Shown here in pieces: positions 1 through 5,411 of a stretch of DNA of 5,902 nt (position 1 is the stretch's first letter; each line of letters opens with the position of its first letter). Origin of the DNA: Fodinibius sp041642155 (GTDB lineage: Bacteria > Bacteroidota > Rhodothermia > Balneolales > Balneolaceae); NCBI RefSeq assembly GCF_041642155.1, contig NZ_JBEPWZ010000183.1, positions 1 through 5,902 on the forward strand, given 5' to 3'. Below the pieces are notes generated by a model. That model had not been told where the DNA came from. It did not search any database and worked only from the letters and a program-made list of their open reading frames with translations. The position numbers and the translations under genes were made by a program.

Positions 1-507
1 TTTCCTGAAATCACCGTATTGGCCAGGTGAGGTCAGCACGCAGACATGAGCGAAATTCTTGGCTGCCGCACGGATCATCGTCGGACCGCCAATATCGATA
101 TGTTCCGTGGCTGTGGCCGGCGTACAGTCAGGGTCAGCAATGGCTTGCTGAAAAGGGTAGAGGTTGACGACCACCAGTTCAATGGGATCAATATCCAGCC
201 GTTTCATCTCTTTGACGTCCGGCTCGTGGCTGGTTCTTCCCAGCAGGCCCCCGTGAATCAGGGGATGCAGGGTTTTAACCCGTCCATCGAGACATTCTTC
301 AAAACCTGTTATCTCACTGACGTCTGTTACGGGGATCTCAGCTCCTCGAATTTTCCGGGCCGTCCCGCCGGTGGAAATGATCTCCACACCCGCCTTGTGG
401 AGTGCCCCGGCCAGCGGAATGATATCCGTTTTGTCCGACACGGAGAGCAGCGCCCGGTTGATGGGAAGGGAATGTTCAGGCAGTTCGGCAAGCGGTTGGA
501 GTGACAC
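1..507 (-). CDS. purH: Bifunctional purine biosynthesis protein PurH, N-terminal part (cut by window edge)
   Basis: PurH carries out the last two steps of IMP synthesis in the cytoplasm: AICAR formyltransferase (N10-formyl-THF donor) and IMP cyclohydrolase. Only the first 169 codons are present, covering the MGS-like cyclohydrolase domain. I translated the minus strand directly and see ALLSVSDKT (19-27), STGGTARKIR (45-54), DGRVKTLHP (74-82) followed by IHGGLLGR, VVVNLYPF (112-119) and IDIGGPTMIRAAAKN (137-151), all hallmark PurH motifs. The C-terminal formyltransferase domain lies beyond position 1. The start is GTG at 507-505: the frame is open upstream to a stop at 540-538 with no ATG, and the next GTG is already inside the SVSDKT motif. 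No Shine-Dalgarno is visible. The gene begins 2 bp after the purN stop, so the two are almost certainly cotranscribed and perhaps translationally coupled. Identity is seen directly from the motifs; activity is inferred from the family. Confidence 0.96.
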   Translation of the reverse strand, partial: MSLQPLAELPEHSLPINRALLSVSDKTDIIPLAGALHKAGVEIISTGGTARKIRGAEIPVTDVSEITGFEECLDGRVKTLHPLIHGGLLGRTSHEPDVKEMKRLDIDPIELVVVNLYPFQQAIADPDCTPATATEHIDIGGPTMIRAAAKNFAHVCVLTSPGQYGDFRK

Positions 508-509
508 TA

Positions 510-1112
510 TTACGAATGGTTTTTTTGATTGAGTTTGTTAGCGAGTTTGGCGATAACATCGGGCAGCAGCAGGTGTTCCTGCTTCAGCACCCGTTTGGCC
601 AGCGTTGACGGATCGTCAGAGTCGTACACCGGCACTTTTTGCTGAGCTAAAATGGGACCTTCATCATACTCCCGGGTTACGATATGAACCGTACAACCCG
701 ATTCCGTTTCATTGTTATCAAGGACGGCCCGGTGCACGTTATGCCCGTAAAACCCCTTGCCGCCGTACTTCGGCAGCAGGGAGGGATGAATATTAATAAT
801 CCTGTTTTCAAATTTTTTAATGAGCTCTGCCGGAATTTTAATCATATAGCCGGCGAGTACGATCAGGTCGGTTTCCCAGGCTGCAAGCTGGTCGAGCAGT
901 TCCCTTACGTAGTCTGACCGGTCTGTAAAATCGGTCGGATCGATGGTAACATGAGCGATGTCATGCTTCCGGGCTCGCCGGATCGCCTGAATATCGTCTT
1001 TGTTGGTTATCAGGCCCCGGACCTCTCCCTCAATTTGTCCTTCTTCCGTAGCATTTATAATCGACTGGAAATTGGTACCGGATCCGGAGGCGAATACAAC
1101 AATGTTGATCAA
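510..1112 (-). CDS. purN: Phosphoribosylglycinamide formyltransferase (GAR transformylase)
   Basis: PurN transfers a formyl group from N10-formyl-THF to GAR, the third step of de novo purine synthesis. The 200-residue length fits the family. Visible motifs are the N-terminal phosphate-binding loop FASGSGTNF (7-15), VLAGYMIKIP (85-94), INIHPSLLPKY (106-116) and YDEGPILAQQ (149-158). The catalytic triad known from E. coli PurN (Asn106, His108, Asp144) corresponds to N107, H109 and D150. The loop after LPKY reads GGKGFYGHNVH, where the enterobacterial protein has a shorter RGLHTH-type loop; I recall this variant as common in Bacteroidota-like bacteria. The start is TTG at 1112-1110, giving MINIVVFASG. 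No in-frame ATG or GTG exists nearby upstream and the motif must start here, so the rare start codon is well supported. No clear Shine-Dalgarno is seen. It lies 97 bp downstream of the permease gene, with a possible promoter in that gap, and 2 bp before purH. Confidence 0.96.
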   Translation of the reverse strand: MINIVVFASGSGTNFQSIINATEEGQIEGEVRGLITNKDDIQAIRRARKHDIAHVTIDPTDFTDRSDYVRELLDQLAAWETDLIVLAGYMIKIPAELIKKFENRIINIHPSLLPKYGGKGFYGHNVHRAVLDNNETESGCTVHIVTREYDEGPILAQQKVPVYDSDDPSTLAKRVLKQEHLLLPDVIAKLANKLNQKNHS

Positions 1113-1149
1113 TGGGCAATGACGGTATAAGTTGCTGTCAGTTTGATCG

Positions 1150-1157
1150 CAAAGATA
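1150..1157 (-). promoter_or_regulatory. Possible -7 element for purN-purH
   Basis: On the minus strand, 1157 to 1150 reads TATCTTTG, an exact match to the Bacteroidota-type -7 consensus TAnnTTTG. It would give a leader of about 30 nt before the purN TTG. The nearest TTTG upstream (1186-1183) is 25 bp away, longer than the usual 19-21 bp spacing, so the -33 part is poor. Transcripts could equally read through from recA-recX-permease, since no hairpin terminator is seen in 1113-1208. Confidence 0.35.
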
Positions 1158-1208
1158 AACAAAAAAGATTAGATATTAAGGGCAAAATTGGAAAAGCATC
1201 GGTCCCGG

Positions 1209-2285
1209 TTATGTCTCCGGAGATTTCGCAGAACGAAAGACATAGTAGTTATTGATACTCCACCGGATCTGGTTAATCGTAATTTTGATCGTAGTTGCTA
1301 TGGGCACAGCGATCAGCATACCCAGGATGCCGGCAATTTCGGCCCCGACCATAATAATGAATAAGATGGCAACCGGGTGGATTTCGGCCGAGCGGGAAAA
1401 GATGAGCGGCTGCAGTACGAGGTTGTCGAGCAGCTGCACCAGGAAAATGGCGATAATACAGGCTAGAACCAGCGAAAAGTTGCCGACTTCAATAATGGAG
1501 ACGGTGATGGAGAGAAGATAGCCGATGGCGGGACCGAAATAGGGAATGGTGTTGGCCAGTCCCACGGCGATACCTACCGAAAGTGCATTGTTCAAGCCAA
1601 CGATGGAGAGGACCAGCCATGAGGAAAGGGCCACAATAAGGCTCTGCAGCATGACGCTCCTGAAATAAATACCCAGGCGGGTTTCAATCTTGTCAATCAG
1701 GCTGAGCGTGGTCTCAAAGTATTTGTTGGGCACCAGCTGCAGGATATCCCGCCTGATTTTGGTGCCGTCTTTTAAGAAGAAAAATGTGGCGAACGGAATG
1801 ACCAGTGCCGCCCAGAAAATATTGGTAAAGAGGCCGATAAGATTGCTCAGAGCGGCGGGCAGCTGACCGATATCAAACAGTTCCTGGAGCATCCGGGTGA
1901 TATTGGTACTGAGAAATTGTTCAGGCAGAAAGGAGAATTTGTCCCTCAGCCGCTGTTCCACCTGCCGCGTGATATTCTGGATTGTCTCGACGTTCAGCTG
2001 TCCCGCCAGTTCCACCATCTGGTTGGCAATAATCGGGAAGATATTGGTTGATATCCAGACGAGCAGTAAAATGAGGGCAGTGAGGGTGAGTATAATAGCC
2101 CAAGTCCGATTGATGCCGGTGGCCTGTATGCGGCTTACGACCGGATCCAGCAGGTAGGTAATGACAATGGCAATGACGGCATAACCCACCAGGGTGCCAA
2201 AATAGTATAACAGGTAGAACAGGACCGCCACGCCCGCCAGGGCTAATCCCAGTCGTATGAGCCGGTCGAGCGTGAGGCTTTTCAT
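1209..2285 (-). CDS. AI-2E family transporter / UPF0118 membrane permease
   Basis: This 358-residue integral membrane protein belongs to the AI-2E exporter superfamily (Pfam AI-2E_transport, formerly UPF0118). Hydrophobic stretches lie at about 11-28, 30-47, 62-86, 148-171, 210-231, 233-265, 271-292 and 303-338. A hydrophilic segment at about 90-145, with amphipathic helices, is typical of the family. Conserved C-terminal features are NTIPYFGPAIG (245-255), DNLVLQPLIF (287-296), the HP pair at 303-304 and GILGMLIAVPIAT (319-331). The start is ATG at 2285, overlapping the recX stop by ATGA, which suggests translational coupling. Known members have been linked to AI-2 export (TqsA/YdgG) or Na+/H+ or Na+/Li+ antiport, but most are uncharacterised and the substrate cannot be read from the sequence. 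Its place behind recA-recX does not explain its role; genes may simply share a promoter. Family membership is firm, specific transport function is not. Confidence 0.92.
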   Translation of the reverse strand: MKSLTLDRLIRLGLALAGVAVLFYLLYYFGTLVGYAVIAIVITYLLDPVVSRIQATGINRTWAIILTLTALILLLVWISTNIFPIIANQMVELAGQLNVETIQNITRQVEQRLRDKFSFLPEQFLSTNITRMLQELFDIGQLPAALSNLIGLFTNIFWAALVIPFATFFFLKDGTKIRRDILQLVPNKYFETTLSLIDKIETRLGIYFRSVMLQSLIVALSSWLVLSIVGLNNALSVGIAVGLANTIPYFGPAIGYLLSITVSIIEVGNFSLVLACIIAIFLVQLLDNLVLQPLIFSRSAEIHPVAILFIIMVGAEIAGILGMLIAVPIATTIKITINQIRWSINNYYVFRSAKSPET

Positions 2286-2956
2286 TGTTCTATGACCTTC
2301 ATGAGTTTATCGATGCTACGGTATATACTGGACGAGCGATATCCTTTGCCTGCCAGGTAGCGAATGATCTTTTTCTTCCGCTTTAGCAGGTGTTCTTCTT
2401 TCAGGAAATGTCGTTTCCGCTTTCCGACTAAATGTATAAAAGTTTCTTCTAAATCTTCATTTTTAAATGCCTCCCGGATACTCTGCTCGGCAACCGTCCG
2501 CCCGATCCCTTTTTTAAACAGGTGAGCTTTTATCTTCGCGGGTCCCCACTTATTGAGGCGGTACTGGTCGGCGGCATATTTGCGGGCAAAACCGGCGTCG
2601 TCGATATACCCTTTTTCCTCGAGTTCATCCAATACGTCGATGATAACCTCCCGCGTATAATCCTTTCGAAGCGCTTTGGTCAGCAGCTCCCTGCGGGCAT
2701 GGTCGCGCCGGCCCAAAAGCTTAAGCAGGTACTTTTTAACGGCAAACCGTCCCTCTTCCCGCTGTATTTTTTTATACAGCCTGGGCGTCACTTCGACCCC
2801 TTTGCTCAAATTGAATTTGATGAGGGTTTGTTCATTAACACCCAGCAGGAACTCCTCGTCCACAAAGACCGAATACCGCTCCTTGTTTCGTGTCTGAACG
2901 GTAATGGAAGTGATTAACCCGGGGAGGGGCTGCTGGGGCCTGGCCTCATCGCTCAT
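2282..2956 (-). CDS. recX: RecA regulatory protein RecX
   Basis: RecX binds RecA filaments and modulates their growth and recombinase activity. The protein is 224 residues from ATG, very basic and helical. A beta-rich N-terminal segment (about 14-55, with RYSVFVDEEFLLGV) resembles the extension in Firmicutes and Bacteroidota RecX. Three helical repeats follow: AVKKYLLKLLGRRDHARREL (72-91), GYIDDAGFARKYAADQY (116-132) with WGPAKIKAHLFKKGI (137-151), and a C-terminal repeat around 193-216 (KKKIIRYLAGKGYRSSSIY). The RRDHARREL and D-x-x-FA-x-x-Y signatures are diagnostic. The ATG at 2956 is preferred. A GTG directly before it (2959) is in frame and shares its first G with the last base of the recA TAG stop, adding one residue. 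The 3' end overlaps the permease start by 4 bp. Order and spacing indicate one transcript with recA, a common arrangement in bacteria. Confidence 0.95.
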   Translation of the reverse strand: MSDEARPQQPLPGLITSITVQTRNKERYSVFVDEEFLLGVNEQTLIKFNLSKGVEVTPRLYKKIQREEGRFAVKKYLLKLLGRRDHARRELLTKALRKDYTREVIIDVLDELEEKGYIDDAGFARKYAADQYRLNKWGPAKIKAHLFKKGIGRTVAEQSIREAFKNEDLEETFIHLVGKRKRHFLKEEHLLKRKKKIIRYLAGKGYRSSSIYRSIDKLMKVIEQ

Positions 2957-2958
2957 CA

Positions 2959-4020
2959 CTATTCTTTGTTATCATCGCCTTCCGTTTTCTCCTCCTCTGC
3001 CGTTTCTGCCGTTTCCTCCTCCTGGGGCGCTGGGTTCATGGCATCACGGACCATCTGCTCGATGCTGTTGGTCAGTTCGGGATCTGATTCGAGAAACTCG
3101 ATCGCATTGTCCGTTCCCTGACCGATAGGCTCGCCGTCATAGCGGTACCAGCTGCCCCGCTTTTCAATGATATCGAACTCAACCGCCATATCCAGAATTT
3201 CGGCCATGCGGGAAATGCCTTCTCCATACATGATGTTGAATTCCACGACTTTAAAGGGCGGGGCTACTTTATTCTTGACAATTTTTACTTTGGTGCGGTT
3301 ACCGACCACGTCATCGCCTTTTTTGAGCGATCCGATCCGGCGAATGTCCATACGAACAGAAGAGTAAAATTTGAGTGCACGTCCCCCGGAGGTAGTTTCA
3401 GGATTTCCAAACATGACCCCGATCTTCTCGCGAATCTGGTTGATAAAAATCACCGAGGTGCGTGTCTTGTTGATAATTCCCGTAATTTTACGCATCGCCT
3501 GCGACATCAGCCGCGCCTGCAGGCCCATGTGGGAATCTCCCATTTCGCCTTCCAATTCGGCACGGGGCACCAGTGCCGCTACCGAATCCACCACAATGGC
3601 ATCCAGGGCGGCAGAGCGAATAAGCGTTTCCGTAATCTCGAGGGCCTGCTCGCCGCTGTCTGGCTGCGATACCAGCAGCTCATCGGTATTGATGCCCAGA
3701 TTTTTGGCGTAGCGGGGATCAAACGCATGTTCGGCATCAACGAAGGCCGCATAACCGCCCGCTTTCTGGGCCTCGGCCACGATATGCATGGCCAGGGTGG
3801 TCTTCCCGCTGCCTTCCGGGCCGTAAATTTCGGTAATGCGTCCCCGCGGCACGCCGCCCACGCCGAGTGCCTGATCAAGTACGAGCGATCCGGTGGAGAT
3901 GCTGGGGACATCCTGGACGGCTTCGTCGCCCAATCGCATGATTGTTCCCTTTCCGTGTTGTTTTTCAATTTGGCCGATGGCCATTTCCAGCGCTTTATCG
4001 CGATCCTTATTGTCAGACAT
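2959..4020 (-). CDS. recA: DNA recombinase RecA
   Basis: RecA forms ATP-dependent filaments on single-stranded DNA, drives strand exchange and, where LexA exists, triggers its self-cleavage. The 353-residue length is typical and no intein is present. Visible features are the N-terminal helix (about 8-24), Walker A GPEGSGKTT (67-75, K73), catalytic E97 in FVDAEHAFDP, Walker B IVVD (142-145), the L1 loop EGEMGDSHMG (157-166), Q195 in FINQIREKIG, and the L2 loop MFGNPETTSGG (203-213). An acidic, Glu-rich tail (about 333-353) follows, as in other RecA proteins where it restrains DNA binding. One oddity is glycine at residue 70, where most RecA proteins have GPESSGKT. The start ATG at 4020 matches the family's N-terminus; the upstream 20 nt show no Shine-Dalgarno. 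It is the first gene of the minus-strand unit recA-recX-permease, with a candidate promoter and palindrome about 60-90 bp upstream. Confidence 0.99.
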   Translation of the reverse strand: MSDNKDRDKALEMAIGQIEKQHGKGTIMRLGDEAVQDVPSISTGSLVLDQALGVGGVPRGRITEIYGPEGSGKTTLAMHIVAEAQKAGGYAAFVDAEHAFDPRYAKNLGINTDELLVSQPDSGEQALEITETLIRSAALDAIVVDSVAALVPRAELEGEMGDSHMGLQARLMSQAMRKITGIINKTRTSVIFINQIREKIGVMFGNPETTSGGRALKFYSSVRMDIRRIGSLKKGDDVVGNRTKVKIVKNKVAPPFKVVEFNIMYGEGISRMAEILDMAVEFDIIEKRGSWYRYDGEPIGQGTDNAIEFLESDPELTNSIEQMVRDAMNPAPQEEETAETAEEEKTEGDDNKE

Positions 4021-4078
4021 AAAGTAGGTTCTGTATTTAACTTTTATTTTTCATCGATTAATATATTAAATAAAACTG

Positions 4079-4111
4079 ACAACATAGTGTCACTGCGTTA
4101 TAAAAAACAAA
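4079..4111 (-). promoter_or_regulatory. Candidate recA promoter
   Basis: On the minus strand TTTG (4111-4108) is followed after exactly 21 bp by TATGTTGT (4086-4079), an imperfect match to the Bacteroidota-type -7 consensus TAnnTTTG. Transcription would start near 4072 and leave an AT-rich leader of roughly 50 nt before the recA ATG. The spacing is right but the -7 element deviates at two of the six fixed bases, so this is a moderate call. The spacer contains the dyad described separately. Confidence 0.42.
4081..4099. promoter_or_regulatory. Interrupted palindrome in the recA promoter spacer (possible operator)
   Basis: The 19-bp site has the form AAC-NN-AGTG-T-CACT-NN-GTT: seven of nine base pairs are symmetric around T4090, with a perfect inner 9-bp core AGTGTCACT. 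It sits between the proposed -33 and -7 elements of recA, the position expected for a repressor such as LexA. It does not match the Proteobacterial (CTGT-N8-ACAG) or Gram-positive (GAAC-N4-GTTC) LexA boxes, so the assignment is inference from position and symmetry only. Confidence 0.35.
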
Positions 4112-4216
4112 TGACAAAAGAGCGATTAATGCCGCACCCCTGCTAATTGCCAGTTACAGCTTAGCGGTACAAGTAAGAGTCGTTTAGAGGCAAATCCTTA
4201 CAAGATTTTTTTGTTT

Positions 4217-4248
4217 TTATATCTTAGACCGGCTATATCTTAGCCCGG
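4217..4248. repeat. 16-bp tandem duplication
   Basis: Units 4217-4232 and 4233-4248 agree at 14 of 16 positions (TTATATCTTAGACCGG and CTATATCTTAGCCCGG). The second unit contains the stop codon of the 53-codon minus-strand ORF. The junction can also fold into a short stem, GGCTA (4231-4235) with TAGCC (4241-4245). No T-run follows on either strand in the direction of transcription, so it does not look like a terminator. Confidence 0.6.
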
Positions 4249-4401
4249 TGTTCTCATCAGGCGCCGCGCACAGCTCGGATGGTTTTCATGCGGGTTGGTC
4301 ATGCGAGAGGATCGCTGCAGGGTCTTTTCCGGGGTCAGATGGTTGCCGCTGAAGACCGGGTATTGCATCGATTTAAGATAATTATTGTACGTTACTTTCA
4401 T
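4240..4401 (-). CDS. Possible 53-residue hypothetical protein
   Basis: An ATG at 4401 opens a 53-codon frame ending in TAA at 4242-4240. I do not recognise the product. It is basic (about eight Lys/Arg against two Glu), rich in Asn, Pro, His and Ser, has one Cys, no signal peptide and no membrane segment. It begins MKVTYNNYLKSMQYPVF and ends RRLMRTPG. From codon 11 on, codons such as CTG, CCG, ACC, AAC and GGC dominate and third positions are clearly GC-rich, like the flanking real genes and unlike the AT-rich surroundings; that is the main support for coding. An internal ATG at codon 12 (4368) is an alternative start. AGGAG occurs 16 nt before the first ATG, too far for a standard Shine-Dalgarno, and no good promoter is seen. 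It could be a small protein, a gene remnant, or chance. Confidence 0.35.
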   Translation of the reverse strand: MKVTYNNYLKSMQYPVFSGNHLTPEKTLQRSSRMTNPHENHPSCARRLMRTPG

Positions 4402-4468
4402 TAGCTTTGCTTATTTTCTCCTGTGTGTATAAATGTATATGCCTGATGACAGACAGAATACAGCCCGG

Positions 4469-4483
4469 TCTCGATTTTCGAGA
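4469..4483. repeat. Perfect 6-bp inverted repeat just upstream of the kinase promoter
   Basis: TCTCGA-TTT-TCGAGA is a perfect inverted repeat with a 3-bp centre. CCC (4464-4466) and GGG (4484-4486) can extend it if GG at 4467-4468 is bulged. It ends 6 bp before the proposed -33 TTTG at 4490. As DNA it could be a binding site for a dimeric activator of the kinase operon; as RNA it would be a small hairpin. It lacks a T-run suited to a terminator. Confidence 0.45.
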
Positions 4484-4489
4484 GGGAGT

Positions 4490-4522
4490 TTTGCAGGATA
4501 TAACAAAAAATGCTTAGATTTG
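4490..4522 (+). promoter_or_regulatory. Candidate promoter of the kinase-tatD operon
   Basis: TTTG at 4490-4493 and TAGATTTG at 4515-4522 are separated by 21 bp, fitting the Bacteroidota-type consensus TTTG / TAnnTTTG exactly at both elements. Transcription would begin near 4528-4530, leaving a leader of about 25 nt with AAAGG (4544-4548) 5 bp before the ATG. It is the best promoter match in the window. Confidence 0.55.
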
Positions 4523-4553
4523 GCAACAATAAACAAATGAACGAAAGGTATCT

Positions 4554-5402
4554 ATGAGTATTTTAATAGCCGACAGCGGTGCCACAAAAACGGAATGGTG
4601 CGTAAAATCGGCGGACGAGCATGAGATTTACAAGACAGAAGGACTGAATCCCTATTACCACACGATACAAAGTATTCAGGATGTCGTCGAGCACGACTTG
4701 TCCGCCAGGATCGGTGAGATCGAAATCAGTGACATCTTTTTTTACGGGGCCGGCTGCGACAGCGAGGAGAAGAAGCAGGAAGTGGAAACCGCTCTCGCAT
4801 ACAGCTTCCCGGATGCGTCTATCAATATATATCACGATCTGTTGGGAGCGGCCCGGGCGTGCTTTTTTGATGAGCCGGGCATCGCCTGCATTTTAGGGAC
4901 CGGATCCAATTCCTGCCTGTACGATGGCAATGAAGTTGTTGAGCATATCCCTTCGCTCGCTTTTATTTTGGGAGATGAGGGCAGTGCCGGCTATTTCGGA
5001 AAGAAGCTGATTAATAAATATTACCGGTTTGAGGTCCCCGATGAGCTCTGCGATGATCTGGAAAAGAATTACAATATGGATCTCGATTATATCAACAAAG
5101 GTGTCTATGACGGGACACAGAAAAGCAGGTTTATCGCCTCTTACGCCGCCTTCCTCGGGGAGCATGAAGACCATCCCTTCGTACGCGACATACTGTATGA
5201 AGGATTTGAAAATTTTATCAGCCGCATTGTGATGAAATATACCGATGCCCGGGAATATGAAGTTGGTTTCATCGGTTCGGTTGCCTACGGACACCAGGAG
5301 ATGATTAATGAAATCCTGACCAAATACGGCATGAAATCGGGCCGCTATATCAGCAAGCCCATGAAGCGCCTGATTGAATATCATTCGGTGGAAGTACATT
5401 AA
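4554..5402 (+). CDS. BadF/BadG/BcrA/BcrD-type ATPase, N-acetylglucosamine kinase-like
   Basis: This 282-residue cytoplasmic protein has the ASKHA (actin/hexokinase/Hsp70) fold of the BadF/BadG family, which includes N-acetylglucosamine kinases. Motifs seen are phosphate-1 ADSGATKTEW (6-15), GLNPYY (30-35), FYGAGC (63-68), HDLLGAARACF (94-104, D95 the likely catalytic base), phosphate-2 CILGTGSNSC (112-121), FILGDEGSAGYFGKKL (137-152) and the C-terminal GFIGSVAY segment (about 238-245) that contacts adenosine in relatives. Length is normal for the short Bacteroidota-type members. No signal peptide or membrane segment is present. The ATG at 4554 places the phosphate-1 loop at the very N-terminus as expected and follows a weak AAAGG site. 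The likely role is phosphorylation of an amino sugar salvaged from cell wall or chitin, but related proteins act on glucosamine or other substrates, so the exact sugar is inference. It is transcribed divergently from recA and is followed 9 bp later by tatD. Confidence 0.88.
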   Translation: MSILIADSGATKTEWCVKSADEHEIYKTEGLNPYYHTIQSIQDVVEHDLSARIGEIEISDIFFYGAGCDSEEKKQEVETALAYSFPDASINIYHDLLGAARACFFDEPGIACILGTGSNSCLYDGNEVVEHIPSLAFILGDEGSAGYFGKKLINKYYRFEVPDELCDDLEKNYNMDLDYINKGVYDGTQKSRFIASYAAFLGEHEDHPFVRDILYEGFENFISRIVMKYTDAREYEVGFIGSVAYGHQEMINEILTKYGMKSGRYISKPMKRLIEYHSVEVH

Positions 5403-5411
5403 GCAGCTATT

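Larger units (their letters stand above)
4021..4553. other. 533-bp divergent intergenic region between recA and the kinase gene
   Basis: No known gene fills this gap. From left to right it holds the AT-rich recA leader, with a perfect 12-bp palindrome TTAATATATTAA at 4058-4069, and the candidate recA promoter and dyad (4079-4111). Next comes a featureless stretch (about 4125-4205), then a T-rich tract (4205-4218) and a 16-bp tandem repeat (4217-4248). A GC-richer block follows that coincides with a 53-codon minus-strand ORF (4240-4401), then a 15-bp inverted repeat (4469-4483), the kinase promoter (4490-4522) and a weak AAAGG ribosome site (4544-4548). I found no tRNA, tmRNA or SRP RNA motif and no intrinsic terminator with a proper hairpin and T-run. 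Confidence 0.8.

Noticed and set aside
46..504. Long plus-strand open frame of 152 codons opposite purH
   Set aside because: The minus strand encodes unmistakable PurH motifs over the same bases; the plus frame gives no recognisable protein.
3529..4146. 205-codon plus-strand open frame opposite recA
   Set aside because: It is antisense to a fully conserved recA; the open frame reflects recA codon bias.
4173..4218. GTAAG...CTTAC stem followed by a T-rich tract, resembling a plus-strand terminator
   Set aside because: The stem is only 5 bp, AT-rich, with a 19-nt loop, and no plus-strand gene lies upstream to terminate.
4287..4305. CATGCG repeated twice 13 bp apart
   Set aside because: Too short to be significant and located within the putative coding frame.
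4321..4358. GGTCTT...AAGACC hairpin, considered as a structured RNA or SRP RNA
   Set aside because: It lacks the conserved SRP loop sequences, has a long asymmetric interior, and coincides with the better supported small ORF.
4242..4469. 8-bp direct repeats AGCCCGGT at 4242-4249 and 4462-4469 flanking the small ORF, considered as target-site duplications
   Set aside because: An 8-bp repeat is expected by chance in a gap of this size, and no terminal inverted repeats or transposase abut them.
4433..4540. 35-codon plus-strand ORF ahead of the kinase
   Set aside because: It overlaps the inverted repeat and both promoter elements, has no ribosome site and would lie mostly upstream of the predicted transcript start.
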